Below, one piece after another: positions 1-8,978 of a stretch of 64,000 bases of DNA (its first letter is position 1; each line of letters opens with the position of its first letter). Position numbers and translations under genes: made by a program. The stretch spans positions 1-64,000 of the forward strand of contig JACKEB010000022.1 of assembly GCA_020633205.1 (NCBI GenBank). The letters are read 5' to 3'. The DNA comes from Polyangiaceae bacterium (lineage in GTDB: Bacteria > Myxococcota_A > Polyangia > Polyangiales > Polyangiaceae). The notes below the pieces were generated by a model. The model was not told where the DNA came from. It saw only the letters and a program-made list of their open reading frames with translations, and ran no database searches.

Positions 1-1650
1 GGCGCCATCATGGCCGTACCGGCTCATGACCAGCGCGACTTCGAGTTTGCCAAGGCGTTCGACCTGCCCATCGTCAAGGTCGTCTCGCACCCGGACGACC
101 CAGAAGAGCTCAGCGCCGCGACGCCGGAGTACGGCACCGCGATCAACTCCGGACAGTTCGACGGTCAGCCCACCGCGGAGATGAAGAAGAACATCGTCGC
201 CTGGCTCGCGGAGCAGGGCCTCGGTACGGCGAAGGTGAACTTCAAGCTGCGCGACTGGGTGTTCAGCCGGCAGCGCTACTGGGGCGAACCGATCCCGGTT
301 TACTTCCCTGTGGAAACGCAAGGCGATCCACGCAAGGGTGACGCCTTCGAAATCGACTACAAAACGCCGATCGCCGTGGAGGAGAGCGAGCTGCCGCTGC
401 GCCTGCCGGATCTGGACGACTACCACCCGGGCGACCCCCAGGGGCCACTGGTCAAGGCACTCGAGTGGCGCTTCTTCCAGAAGGACGGCAAGTGGTTCGC
501 TCGCGAGACGAACACCATGCCTCAGTGGGCTGGCTCGTGCTGGTACTACCTGCGCTACCTAGATCCGCACAACGAAGAGGAGATCTTCAGTCAGCAGGCC
601 TACGACGACTGGATGCCCGTGGACCTGTACGTGGGCGGCGCGGAGCACGCGGTGTTGCACCTCTTGTACGCGCGCTTCTGGCACAAGGTGCTGTTCGACT
701 GCGGTGTCGTCAAGCACGCGGAACCATTCCAGAAATTGGTTCACCAGGGGATGATCCTGGGGCAGGCGTTCCGCTGGTACGCCGTGCTGGATGGCGACGG
801 CAAGCTGGTGCAGGCGCTGGCTGGCACTGATTCGCGTGTGGAAAAAGATGCTGAGTCCGGTGAGCTGTCCTTCGACGGCAAGCCGGTGGAAGAGCGCTGG
901 GTGACTCCGGCCGACGTGAAGTCCGCCGGCGGCAAGCCGATGCACCCGGAGCACGGCGTGGAGCTCGCGCTGGTCACCGAGAAGATGGCCAAGAGTCGCG
1001 GCAACGTGGTCAACCCAGACGTCGTGGTCGAAGAGCACGGTGCGGACTCCCTGCGCGCTTACGAGATGTTCATGGGGCCTCTCGAGCAGGTGAAGCCGTG
1101 GCAAACGAGCGGCATCCAAGGGGTGCGTCGCTGGCTCGACCGCGTGTATGCCCTGGGTGAGCGTGAGGTCGTCGACGCCGAGATGGAGCTCGAGACGGCG
1201 AAGCTCGTGCATCGGACGGTGAAGAAGCTCGGGGAGGACATCGATGCCCTGCGTCTGAACACGGCGGTCAGCGCGATGATGATCCTGACGAATCACCTGA
1301 CAGGGCTCACTGTGCTGCCGCGCGCGGCTCTGGAGCGTCTGGTGCTGATTCTGAGCCCCTTTGCCCCACACTTGAGCGAGGAGCTGTGGGAGAAGCTGGG
1401 CCATCAGCCGAGCGTCGCCAACGTTGCCTGGCCGGAGTTCGACCCCGCCTTGTGCGAGGACGACGAGGTCGAGATCGCGGTGCAGGTGCTGGGCAAGGTG
1501 CGAGGTCGCGTGATGCTGCCGAAGGACGCGTCCGAAGACGACGCTCGCGCCGCCGCGCTCGCAGACGAACACGTGCAACGTTCCATCGCGGGCAAGCCGG
1601 TGAAGAAGCTGATCTACCGCCCCGGCAAGATCATCAACTTCATCATCTGA
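1..1650 (+). CDS. leuS: Leucyl-tRNA synthetase, C-terminal part (5' end outside window)
   Basis: Class I aminoacyl-tRNA synthetase that charges tRNA-Leu in the cytoplasm. The reading frame is open from the first base (GAIMAVPAHDQRD), which is the end of the CP1 editing domain, so the N-terminus with the HIGH motif lies upstream of the window. Visible are the end of the editing domain, the return to the catalytic core (FSRQRYWGEPIP), the KMAKS form of the KMSKS loop at about 982-996, the helical anticodon-binding domain (from about 1060) and the small C-terminal domain that begins near GKVRGRV. The reading frame ends in TGA with no defect. An LptE-like gene follows 143 bases downstream; the leuS-lptE order is common in proteobacteria. 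Identification is secure; only completeness is limited by the window edge. Confidence 0.97.
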   Translation, partial: GAIMAVPAHDQRDFEFAKAFDLPIVKVVSHPDDPEELSAATPEYGTAINSGQFDGQPTAEMKKNIVAWLAEQGLGTAKVNFKLRDWVFSRQRYWGEPIPVYFPVETQGDPRKGDAFEIDYKTPIAVEESELPLRLPDLDDYHPGDPQGPLVKALEWRFFQKDGKWFARETNTMPQWAGSCWYYLRYLDPHNEEEIFSQQAYDDWMPVDLYVGGAEHAVLHLLYARFWHKVLFDCGVVKHAEPFQKLVHQGMILGQAFRWYAVLDGDGKLVQALAGTDSRVEKDAESGELSFDGKPVEERWVTPADVKSAGGKPMHPEHGVELALVTEKMAKSRGNVVNPDVVVEEHGADSLRAYEMFMGPLEQVKPWQTSGIQGVRRWLDRVYALGEREVVDAEMELETAKLVHRTVKKLGEDIDALRLNTAVSAMMILTNHLTGLTVLPRAALERLVLILSPFAPHLSEELWEKLGHQPSVANVAWPEFDPALCEDDEVEIAVQVLGKVRGRVMLPKDASEDDARAAALADEHVQRSIAGKPVKKLIYRPGKIINFII

Positions 1651-1793
1651 GCAGATGCGCACGCTGCCTGGGCTCGTTTTGGAGGGGAGCTGCACACCCG
1701 GGCAGCGTTTGCGTGCGGAAACCGAGGTTGCCTACATGGCCGCACCTGAGCAGGCGTCGCTGAGCCTTTGCGACGCTGAAAAGATGCGCCGAT

Positions 1794-2348
1794 GTGGATA
1801 GGTTGTTGTTTCCCGTGAAACCTTGGACGCGTCGCCAGTCTCTCTTCTCCCTTGGTCTGCTGGGCTTTTCGCCGCTCGTCGGTTCGGGGGCGAGCGGCCT
1901 TTTTGGTTGTGGATATTCGCCTGTGTTGAGCGGCCAGCAGGGCGGGTTGGATGTTGGAGGCGAAGCCCCGCTGGTACCTGAACCTTTGGTCCTGCGCGCG
2001 GTGCTACGCGGCGCTCGCGATCGCCTGGCTGAGCTCGGTGCGTTCGAGGCGAGGGGGGCGACGATGCTGATGATTCAGGTGCTGCGTCTGGACGAGTTCG
2101 GGGCGGCTCCTCGCGCGTCGGCCGGGCTGCCGAAAGGACGTTCGGAGGAGCTCGTGCTCAGGGCGCGCGGGGAGGTGCGCGAGGCGGGAGATCTGGTCTT
2201 CGAGCGTGAGCTCAGCCGGCGGACCTTGGTGGCGGCGAGCGCTGGCCTCGATCTGGATCGAGATGCTGCGTTGATCCGCCTGGGCAGGGACGTGGGGCGC
2301 GCACTGGCTTCGGCGGCGCTTGGGCTGGCGACGCCCACCGAAGGCTGA
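1794..2348 (+). CDS. LptE-like LPS-assembly lipoprotein
   Basis: Predicted outer-membrane lipoprotein of 184 residues. It starts with GTG; a twin-Arg/hydrophobic signal (TRRQSLFSLGLLGF) runs into a lipobox ending in GC (SGLFGCGYSP), and 'CGYSP' just after the acylated Cys is typical of LptE/RlpB and related lipoproteins. LptE plugs the LptD barrel and helps insert lipopolysaccharide in the outer membrane. The remaining sequence is weakly conserved, as is normal for this family, so the assignment rests on length, signal type, the CGYSP start and the position directly after leuS. The expected holA neighbour is not present. An alternative is an unrelated lipoprotein that happens to follow leuS. 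Confidence 0.6.
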   Translation: MDRLLFPVKPWTRRQSLFSLGLLGFSPLVGSGASGLFGCGYSPVLSGQQGGLDVGGEAPLVPEPLVLRAVLRGARDRLAELGAFEARGATMLMIQVLRLDEFGAAPRASAGLPKGRSEELVLRARGEVREAGDLVFERELSRRTLVAASAGLDLDRDAALIRLGRDVGRALASAALGLATPTEG

Positions 2349-2497
2349 GACAGGGCGTTCGCGCCACCCGGGAAGCTGAGCTCAGGGCCCACGACGTGAC
2401 CTTGGCAGCGACAATCGGTCGCAGGTTGGTGGCTAGCTGACGGAACCGTCCCCGGCTTGCTACCGCATCGCTGAGGCTGTGTTACGGTTTCGCCGCC

Positions 2498-3151
2498 ATG
2501 ATCACCATCGGCTGCGCAGGCTTCGCGGTTCCGGCGACCCGCTACTTCAAGGAGTACCTCTTCGTGGAGGTGCAAGAGACGGCGATTCACACGCCCGGGC
2601 CGGGTACGATCCGGCGCTGGCGCCGCGAGGCGCCCGAAGGCTTCGAGTTCGCCCTGCTAGGCCCGCGTCAGGTTGGTCAGGAGGGGTTCCGTTCCGGCAA
2701 GGTCATCGAGACCGCTCTGGAGACTTTGGAAGAGGTCGCCGAGGAGCTGGACGCCAAGACGGCGGTCTTCGTGGCCCCGCCAGATTTCGGACCCAATCGC
2801 GCCAACAAGGCCGCACTCAAGGAGTTCTTGGAGTGGGTGAAGGGGCGCCGCTTCGACCGCATCGTGTTCGAGGTGGGTGAGGGCTGGAAGGCTGAAGAAG
2901 CCGACGCCATCGCTGAGGAGACACAGACCTCGCTGCGCGGGATCCGCTGCAGCATGGGGCCTCGAAGCGTCCCCATGCGTACTACCGGATGCCCGGTCCG
3001 GCAGGCTACAAGTCCCGCTACGAGGATCCAGCGATCGAGCGCCTAGCAGAGATCGCCCGCGACGCGGACCACGCCGAGGCCACCTACGTCTTCGCCAACG
3101 TGGACACGTTCTGCAGACGCCAAGCGCTTCAAGAAGCAGCTCGGCCTGTAG
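2498..3151 (+). pseudogene. DUF72 family protein, interrupted by two compensating frameshifts
   Basis: The protein begins MITIGCAGFAVPATRYFKEY, the start of the DUF72 (YecE-like, TIM-barrel) family, whose function is unknown. The frame from 2498 keeps family-like sequence to about residue 147, then runs off to a false stop at 3046. From about 2941 the family sequence continues in the next frame (DPLQHGASKRPHAYYRMPGP, then YVFANVDTF), and from 3113 it returns to the original frame (ADAKRFKKQLGL) and stops with TAG at 3149-3151. So one base appears lost near 2938-2947 and one gained near 3112. The second site lies at TTCTGCAGA. Either the gene is broken or the sequence contains errors; the neighbouring convergent gene has the same problem, which favours errors. 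Family call is firm, status is not. Confidence 0.75.
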
Positions 3152-3252
3152 AAGCTGACGAGGGCGGTTTTTGGGGAGGTCGCGGGAAGGCGCTGGACTC
3201 CTGCACGTGCGCTCTGTCGCGCTTCGCGCCGATGTCCGGCGCACAACGCGCA

Positions 3253-3274
3253 ACGCGCGCCTTCGGGCGCGCGT
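3253..3274. terminator. Bidirectional hairpin terminator between convergent genes
   Basis: A perfect 9-bp G/C stem (3253-3261 with 3266-3274) closes a TTCG loop. It lies between the 3' ends of the DUF72 gene (+) and the stalked lipoprotein gene (-), where a shared terminator is expected. There is no clear T-run on either side, so it may be a factor-assisted or weak terminator. Confidence 0.6.
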
Positions 3275-3296
3275 CGCGATATCGAACCTGCTCACT

Positions 3297-3941
3297 TCAG
3301 GGGTGAAGTCCAAGCAATGCGTGCTGCAGTTGGTGTTCATGCACGCGTACAGGTCGTCGGTCGCCGTCGCCTGAACCCGCCGCAGTCTGGGGTGATGCAG
3401 GCAGGCGCCTCGTTCACGATCTGGTCGTAGGTCTTGGTGTTGTTCGGGTCAGCGGTCGCCGCCTGGATCTTGCTGATCTGCAGAAGATCTCGCCTTCCTC
3501 GTCGCCGTTCGGGCCGCCCCAACCGCAGGGGTTCCCCGGGTTGGTTGCCGTGCATGCGTTGTACTCTGCACAGCAGCTGGTCTTGACGCAGGCCTCACAG
3601 GAGTTGTCGCTGTTTGGGTCCAGTCCGCTGCAGTCACCGGGCGTGTCCATCGGACGCTCGCCCACATCGGGATCACACAGGTAGGCGCCACCGGTGCCAG
3701 CTGTCCCGCCGGTGCCAGCGGTGCCAGCAGTGCCGGCCGTTCCGCCGGTTCCACCCGTGGCGCCGGTTCCGCCCGTGGCGCCGGTTCCGCCGCTGCCGCT
3801 CGAGCCGCTGCTGCCAGCGTTACCACTGCTGCCAGCGTTGCCGCCGGTGTTGTCGTCGTCACCGCTGGTGACCACACAGCCTGACGCAAACAGCGTCGCC
3901 GCAAAGCCCAAGATCGCGATCTTATTCCAAGTCATGTTCAT
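3297..3941 (-). pseudogene. Gly-stalk Cys-rich lipoprotein with frameshifted C-terminus
   Basis: The N-terminus is a lipoprotein signal with lipobox (ATLFASGC), then an acidic spacer and a Gly/Ala/Thr/Ser stalk of about 60 residues (GGTGATGGTG type), then a Cys-rich domain (CEACVKTSCCAEYNAC). This layout is common among myxobacterial surface lipoproteins of unknown role. The frame from 3941 loses family-like sequence after GEIFC at 3482; it resumes one base out (QISKIQAATADPNNT, ACITPDCG), and shifts again near 3370 (DDLYACMNTNCSTHC). A stop that would close the gene lies near 3297. At least two, probably three, single-base losses are needed. The first is at TTCTGCAGA on the coding strand. 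An uninterrupted annotation would end at 3414. Genuine decay and sequence error are both possible. Confidence 0.65.
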
Positions 3942-4399
3942 GTGCGTGTACTCCCTTGATCCCGTTCGGTGGCGTCCACCGCCGTATCAGTCAGTTGGAA
4001 AAGGTGCCGGGGCACCGGGTTCATTCGCGCAAAACCGTCTCTGCTTGGGCCGAGCACCGCGAGCCGGATGCTTCTAGACCGAGGCCGCCACACGAATACA
4101 GCGACTTCGAATCGATTACGGTACCCCAGCCCTCTAAATTCCCAACAGTCCCCGCCTGCCAGTGGCGGAACACCTTGCCCGATATCATCACCCTCGGTTG
4201 AGGCTTGCTGCAAGCTTACACCGAGGCGCTCGGATGGACGAGCGCGGTGGGGCGCTTATTCGCCCGCGTCTGCATAGACGAACTCGAGGCACGTTGGCCT
4301 ACGGGCAGGGCGGGCGTTTCCGCGGGTGATCAGCCTCCGCCGTGGCGGCCACGCCGGTGCTTGCGGTGGATGTCAGGTGATGTGGGACTCGCCGTGTGT
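3942..4399. other. Intergenic, no gene seen
   Basis: About 460 bases between the start of the stalked lipoprotein (minus strand) and the 3' end of lnt (minus strand). The only open frames are unlike known proteins and have poor third-position bias. It should hold the lipoprotein promoter, but no convincing -35/-10 pair was recognised. Confidence 0.5.
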
Positions 4400-6229
4400 T
4401 CAGGCAGCGGGTTTCGCCGCGGACTTCCGGCGGACGAAAACCAGGGCGGCCATGACCAGCGTGGCGAGCCACCACGGCAGCTCGCCCAGAACGCGAAACA
4501 CCGTGCCACCGTCCAGCCACGCGATCTGCGCCGCGGCGGTTTGCTGCTTGAAGGTCTCGGTGTGCGCCACGACGCGGCCAACGGGGTCCACGATCGCGCT
4601 CACCCCACTGTTGGTGCTGCGCACGAAGAAGCGCCGTTGCTCGATGGCTCTGAGCTTGCTCAGCGCCAGATGGATCCAAGGCTCCGTCGTGTCGCCAAAC
4701 CACGCGTCGTTCGTGATGTTCACCAAGAGCTGGGCATCCCCGCTCTTCATGATCGAGTTCACGAAGCTCGGGATGATGTCTTCATAGCAAATGAACACCG
4801 CGAGCTGGTGCTCACCAAACGGGACTGGCTTCGCCTCCGTGCCTGGAGTGAAGCGTCCTGAGTGGGGCGACATCTCGTACAGCTTGGGAAAGGTCTCTCC
4901 GAACGGCAGGTACTCGCCAAAGGCCAGCAGGTAGTGCTTGTTGAAGCGACCGACGACTTTGCGCCCCGTGGCTGGGTCACTGACCATCGCCGAGTTGAAC
5001 AGCACGTAGCCCCGCGCGTCATCCACCCGGCGCACCAAGATAGCGCCGAAGACCGCTGGCGCGCCGATCTGAGGCAACACGTTGCGCTCGTAGTAGGTCG
5101 CGGCGTTCCGCTCATCCATCGCGCGAGCAACCGCGGTTTCGGGCCACACCACCAAATCGAGCGGGCCTTCTTTGCGGATCAGCTCCTGGCTCAGCCGCAC
5201 GTGTCGGCGCAGGCCGCCCTCCTTGTCTTCGCGTTTGGCGATCAGGCTCATATTGGCCTGAACCACACCCACCTTCGCCTTGGGGGCTGCGGCGACCGCT
5301 GCGTCGACCTGAGAGATGCGCAGGGCACCATACCCTGCGGAAACAAGCGGAAGCGCTACCAAGACTCCCACCAGTCGCCAGTTGACCTGACGTTGGTCGA
5401 GCTTCGCGAAGACCAGCTCGCTCAGCGCCCAGTTCGGGGCGACGAGCATCAAGCCGACCAGGATCGGCCCGCCGAGCTCCGCGAGCTGGAGCAGCGCCGG
5501 CACCTGGTGCACCGTGGCCGCGTAGTACCAGGGAAACAGCAGCGGGAAGGTCAGCTCGCTGGCAGCGAACGCTAGGCAAAAGACCGGCCCTGCGGGCCAC
5601 CCACGGTGGGTAGCCCGTCCATACAGCCAGCCCATGAAGCCGATGCGCCCGCCCTGATAGCCACACAAGATGCTCATGAAGAGCAGGCACAGCGGGGTTC
5701 CGAAGCCGCTGAAGGTCTTCAGCATGTCGATGAGCCAGTAGAACCCGGTCATCGTCATGGTGAAGCCAGCCATCCAGCCGAGCCCCATCGCACGCCGGGT
5801 CGGCTGATTGCGCATCGCGATGATCAGCGGCGCGAGCCCGACGAAGGCGAGGGGCCACAGATCGATCCCGGGAAACGCCAGGAAGTACAAAAAGCCGGAC
5901 AGGATGGCCAAGGGGTACGCCACCTTGGCCGGGAGCGCGGGGCCAAGGGTTGCGGGCGGCGGCTTGGCCTGCGTTTCGCTGGCCGTGTGCGCTTCGCTGG
6001 CCGCTTCGCCTTGCTCGGGTGTTGAGTCGGTCTTGCGCTTCTTGCGTTTCTTTGCGGAAATGCCCTTGGCCTGCTTGGGCGGCGTCGCATCGTCCGCGGG
6101 CGCCGTCTGCGGAGCTGGTTCGGAAGAAGCCGCAGCTTCCTCTTCGACGGGCGGCGCCTCCGCAGTGGGCGCCGCCTCGCTGGGGGCGTCCTCGGTGAGG
6201 TCCGGGCTGGAGTCTCGTTCGTCGCTCAC
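4400..6229 (-). CDS. lnt: Apolipoprotein N-acyltransferase
   Basis: Integral inner-membrane enzyme that adds the third acyl chain to the N-terminal Cys of lipoproteins, the last step of their maturation. It has 609 residues. The first 100 or so form an acidic, Ala/Pro-rich extension with a KKRKKRK patch, which the usual Lnt of about 500 residues lacks. Then come the membrane helices (from YPLAILSGFLYFLAF) and the nitrilase-like domain. The catalytic triad is visible: Glu in VVWPETAVA, Lys in GRFNKHYLLAFGEYLPFGE, Cys in FICYEDIIP. It starts with GTG at 6229, overlapping the stop of the response-regulator gene by four bases (GTGA), so translation is probably coupled. The many lipoproteins in this window are its likely substrates. 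Confidence 0.95.
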   Translation of the reverse strand: MSDERDSSPDLTEDAPSEAAPTAEAPPVEEEAAASSEPAPQTAPADDATPPKQAKGISAKKRKKRKTDSTPEQGEAASEAHTASETQAKPPPATLGPALPAKVAYPLAILSGFLYFLAFPGIDLWPLAFVGLAPLIIAMRNQPTRRAMGLGWMAGFTMTMTGFYWLIDMLKTFSGFGTPLCLLFMSILCGYQGGRIGFMGWLYGRATHRGWPAGPVFCLAFAASELTFPLLFPWYYAATVHQVPALLQLAELGGPILVGLMLVAPNWALSELVFAKLDQRQVNWRLVGVLVALPLVSAGYGALRISQVDAAVAAAPKAKVGVVQANMSLIAKREDKEGGLRRHVRLSQELIRKEGPLDLVVWPETAVARAMDERNAATYYERNVLPQIGAPAVFGAILVRRVDDARGYVLFNSAMVSDPATGRKVVGRFNKHYLLAFGEYLPFGETFPKLYEMSPHSGRFTPGTEAKPVPFGEHQLAVFICYEDIIPSFVNSIMKSGDAQLLVNITNDAWFGDTTEPWIHLALSKLRAIEQRRFFVRSTNSGVSAIVDPVGRVVAHTETFKQQTAAAQIAWLDGGTVFRVLGELPWWLATLVMAALVFVRRKSAAKPAA

Positions 6230-6606
6230 TTGAGTGCCTTCTTCACCTTGGCGACCACGTCAGCCAGCTTGAATGGCTTGGTGATGTAGTGCTTGGCGCC
6301 CACTTGGATGCCGCGGATCTGGTCCTGTGCGTCGCCCTTGGCCGTGAGGAACATGAGCGGCAGGCGCGCGAGGCCGGGCAGCAACCGCAGCCGCTCCGCG
6401 AGCCCGAAGCCGTCGATTCCGGGCATCATCACGTCCAGCATCGCGAGATCGGGCGGGTTCTTCGCGGCCATCGCGAGGGCCGCGCCAGCGTTGAGGGCGA
6501 CGTCGATGTCGAACTCACCCATCAGCGCGCGGCCAAGCAGGCGCGCGATGTCTGGATCGTCATCCACGATCAAGATGCGACGCTTTCGAGCCCCGGTTCC
6601 CAGCAT
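6226..6606 (-). CDS. Single-domain response regulator (CheY-like)
   Basis: A receiver domain only, 126 residues, no output domain. Conserved sites are visible: acidic pair in ILIVDDDPD, phosphoacceptor Asp in LAMLDVMMPGIDG, Thr in MFLTAKGD, Lys in YITKPFK. It would relay phosphate to a partner protein or change a protein-protein contact. A TCGGAG Shine-Dalgarno sequence precedes the ATG. It lies 12 bases after the PPIase lipoprotein gene and overlaps lnt by four bases, so the three are surely one operon. No histidine kinase is in that operon; the nearest is the hybrid kinase at 7713 on the other strand. Which process it controls cannot be read from the sequence. Confidence 0.9.
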   Translation of the reverse strand: MLGTGARKRRILIVDDDPDIARLLGRALMGEFDIDVALNAGAALAMAAKNPPDLAMLDVMMPGIDGFGLAERLRLLPGLARLPLMFLTAKGDAQDQIRGIQVGAKHYITKPFKLADVVAKVKKALK

Positions 6607-6618
6607 CGGGAGCTCCGA

Positions 6619-7119
6619 CTACTTGTCGCGCTTGATGACGTGGAAACCGAAGCCGGTCTCCACAGGGGCCTTGGTCACTTCACCTGGCTTGAGCGCGAAC
6701 GCGGCGTCAGCGAAAGGCTTTACCATCTGGCCCTTGCTGAAATCTCCAAGCGAGCCGCCGCGAGGAGCAGAAGGCCCGTCGCTGTTCTTCTTCGCTAGCT
6801 CAGCGAAGTCTGCGCCGGGCTTGGAAGCCTCCTTCGCTAACTTTTCGGCCTCGGCCTTGGCTTGCTCTTTGGTGCGCGTCACCGTGGGGTTCGCGCGCTG
6901 GGCGCCTTTGTAGGCGATGAGGATATGAGACGCGGTGATGCGCTCTTCCGCTGGTGCTGCCAGCGGCTGCGGCTCGGCGGGCTTCGGAGCAGGCGTGGGC
7001 GCTGGAGCAGCGGCCTTCACCGTCTGCGGGCTGGGCCGGTCGTTCGAGTCGATTTGGGGAGCGGTGAGGTTGCTGCAACCCGCGCACAGCACCAAGCAAA
7101 GCAATAGCGACTTGTTCAT
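6619..7119 (-). CDS. Parvulin-type peptidyl-prolyl isomerase lipoprotein
   Basis: A lipoprotein of 166 residues with an ATG at 7119, signal sequence and lipobox (LCLVLCAGCSN), a Pro/Ala-rich linker, and a PpiC/rotamase domain from about residue 58 (ITASHILIAYKG ... PRGGSLGDFSKGQMVKPF ... GFGFHVIKRDK). Parvulins catalyse cis-trans isomerisation of prolyl bonds; an exported one would assist folding of periplasmic or outer-membrane proteins. Upstream in-frame codons exist, but only the ATG at 7119 puts a proper signal peptide at the N-terminus. It is the first gene of the operon with the response regulator and lnt. Confidence 0.9.
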   Translation of the reverse strand: MNKSLLLCLVLCAGCSNLTAPQIDSNDRPSPQTVKAAAPAPTPAPKPAEPQPLAAPAEERITASHILIAYKGAQRANPTVTRTKEQAKAEAEKLAKEASKPGADFAELAKKNSDGPSAPRGGSLGDFSKGQMVKPFADAAFALKPGEVTKAPVETGFGFHVIKRDK

Positions 7120-7712
7120 GGCTCTCTGACAGAGGGCGATAGCAGTAGCGCGCAGCGTTGCAAACACCAGAAGCGCCCGCAGCCCCGGATCCCGCGCGAG
7201 AGTAGGGTTTGCGCTCGATCTGCCTGACCAGAGAGCGACCAGCGGCGCCCGGCTCCGAGCGGTTGGGGAGGAAACGGTGCTTGCTGAGGCACCGCGGTTG
7301 CGGGCGCGTGTGTTGCCCGAGTCGCAACTGCGCGGGTGCGGTGCGCCAGCTTGGACGGGCTCGAACGGCTGCCGTGTGGTGCGTGGAGGCATGCCTCACC
7401 CCCAAATCTCGATGCGACGGCAGGCGTGCCTTCGGATACGCGTTGGCAGGGCGTTGTGAGGCTCGGGGCGGTTCCGCGGAGAAAAGAACCTGCCGCGGCG
7501 CGTCGACCGATGAAGGCGAACGACTGCTTGCCCAAGCGTTTTCGTTGGCGGTGTTTGAGCTGATGCCGCTGTAAACTGGAAGCATCAACGGAATGGCGAA
7601 GCCGAGCGAGTGGGCGCGCTTGCGCTTGCAACTCGCAACCTAGAAAGATGCGCGTGCTCCGGGAGTCTGCACTCCCGCTGTCTGCCCCTCACAAGAAAGC
7701 GAGCGAGCCACC
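7120..7712. other. Divergent intergenic region, no gene seen
   Basis: About 590 bases between the PPIase operon (minus) and the hybrid kinase (plus). Short open frames on both strands look like chance products of high GC. It must carry promoters in both directions, but no motif was convincing. Confidence 0.5.
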
Positions 7713-8957
7713 GTGCGGAAGATCCTGCACATCGAGGACGATCCAGCGAATCGACTGCTGGTTAGGAAGCTGCTCAAACCAGCCGGGTTCGAGGTGGTCG
7801 AAGCCGAGGACGGCATGGAGGGGCTGCGCAAGGCGCGCGAGGAGCATCCCGATCTGATCCTGGTCGACATCGCCATTCCCGGCATGGACGGCTACGAGGT
7901 CACGCTGCGCTTGCGTGCAGAAGAGGCGCTAAAGCAAGTGCCGATCGTCGCCATCACCGCCGAGGGAAACCGCGACACGAGCCTCGCTGTTGGCGCGAAC
8001 GGCTTCCTCCAGAAGCCCATCGACGCCCGTAGCTTCGCGGACACGATCGCGGGCTTCTTGGGGGGACATCGAGAGCACAACACGCCGGAGGTGAGCGGCG
8101 AACATTTGCGCAAGGAAAGTCAGCGCATTGTCGCGCACCTGGAAGAGAAGGTGGCGGAACTCTCTCAGGCGAACCTGCGCATGGTCGAGCTCGACCGCGC
8201 CCGCAAGGAGTTCTATCGCAACATCTCCCATGAGCTTGCGACGCCCATGACCCCGATCGTGGGCTACGTGAGGATGCTGCGCGATCACGAGCTCGGGCCG
8301 CTGACGAACACCCAGGAGAAGGCCCTGCGCACCATCGACGAGTGCGTCGCCCGACTGCGTGGCCTGATCGACAACCTGCTGGACGTGACCGGCATCGAGA
8401 CCGGGCGCCTCCGCTTCATGCATCGGGACTACGACATGAGCGATTTGGTGCGTCGCGTGGCTTCGCGCGCCCAGCACGCGCTGCGTGAGAGGCACCTGGA
8501 GCTGCATCACGAGTTACCGCGCGGAAGAATGCCTGGCTGGGGCGATGCGGAGCGCCTCTCGCGAGCCTTTGGGCAGCTGCTCGACAACGCCATCAAGTTC
8601 ACCCCGGAAGGCGGCCGCATCGGCGTTCGGGTGCAGCGCATCGACGGGGACTACGAGATCTGCGTTGCGGACACCGGGCCTGGAGTGCCGCCGAGCGCCG
8701 TCGCGCGGCTTTTCGATCCGTTCTACCAAGTGGACGGCTCACCCACGCGGGCATTCGGCGGGACCGGAGTGGGTCTCGCCATCGTGCGCGGAATCGCGCG
8801 GGGCCACGGCGGCGACGTACGTGTCGAGTCGCCCGCGCAACTGAGCCTCGGTGGCGCCGATTTCAACGGTTCGGCGTTTTACCTGCGAGTGCCCGAGCGG
8901 GCCCCGCTGCTTGCTGACGAGAGCCACAGCGTGTCGGCCGCGGCGCAGGCCGAGTGA
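7713..8957 (+). CDS. Hybrid receiver-histidine kinase
   Basis: A 414-residue protein with an N-terminal receiver (about 1-120; Asp in LILVDIAIPGMDG, Thr in VAITAEG, Lys in FLQKPID), a short coiled linker (EEKVAELSQANLRMVELD), a HisKA dimerisation domain with the phospho-His in NISHELATPM, and an HATPase_c domain (N box LLDNAIKFTPEGG, G1 VADTGPGVPP, F box LFDPFYQVDGS, G2 GGTGVGLAIV). All kinase motifs are intact. It has no membrane segment or sensor domain, so it is a soluble kinase, probably controlled through phosphorylation of its own receiver by another kinase. The start is GTG at 7713. The cysteine desulfurase follows after 21 bases. Confidence 0.93.
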   Translation: MRKILHIEDDPANRLLVRKLLKPAGFEVVEAEDGMEGLRKAREEHPDLILVDIAIPGMDGYEVTLRLRAEEALKQVPIVAITAEGNRDTSLAVGANGFLQKPIDARSFADTIAGFLGGHREHNTPEVSGEHLRKESQRIVAHLEEKVAELSQANLRMVELDRARKEFYRNISHELATPMTPIVGYVRMLRDHELGPLTNTQEKALRTIDECVARLRGLIDNLLDVTGIETGRLRFMHRDYDMSDLVRRVASRAQHALRERHLELHHELPRGRMPGWGDAERLSRAFGQLLDNAIKFTPEGGRIGVRVQRIDGDYEICVADTGPGVPPSAVARLFDPFYQVDGSPTRAFGGTGVGLAIVRGIARGHGGDVRVESPAQLSLGGADFNGSAFYLRVPERAPLLADESHSVSAAAQAE

Positions 8958-8978
8958 TGTGGTAGCAGTGAGAGCTGC

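Noticed and set aside
559..1695. Long minus-strand open frame opposite leuS
   Set aside because: It is antisense to a clear leuS reading frame and has no family likeness; long antisense frames are expected with this codon bias.
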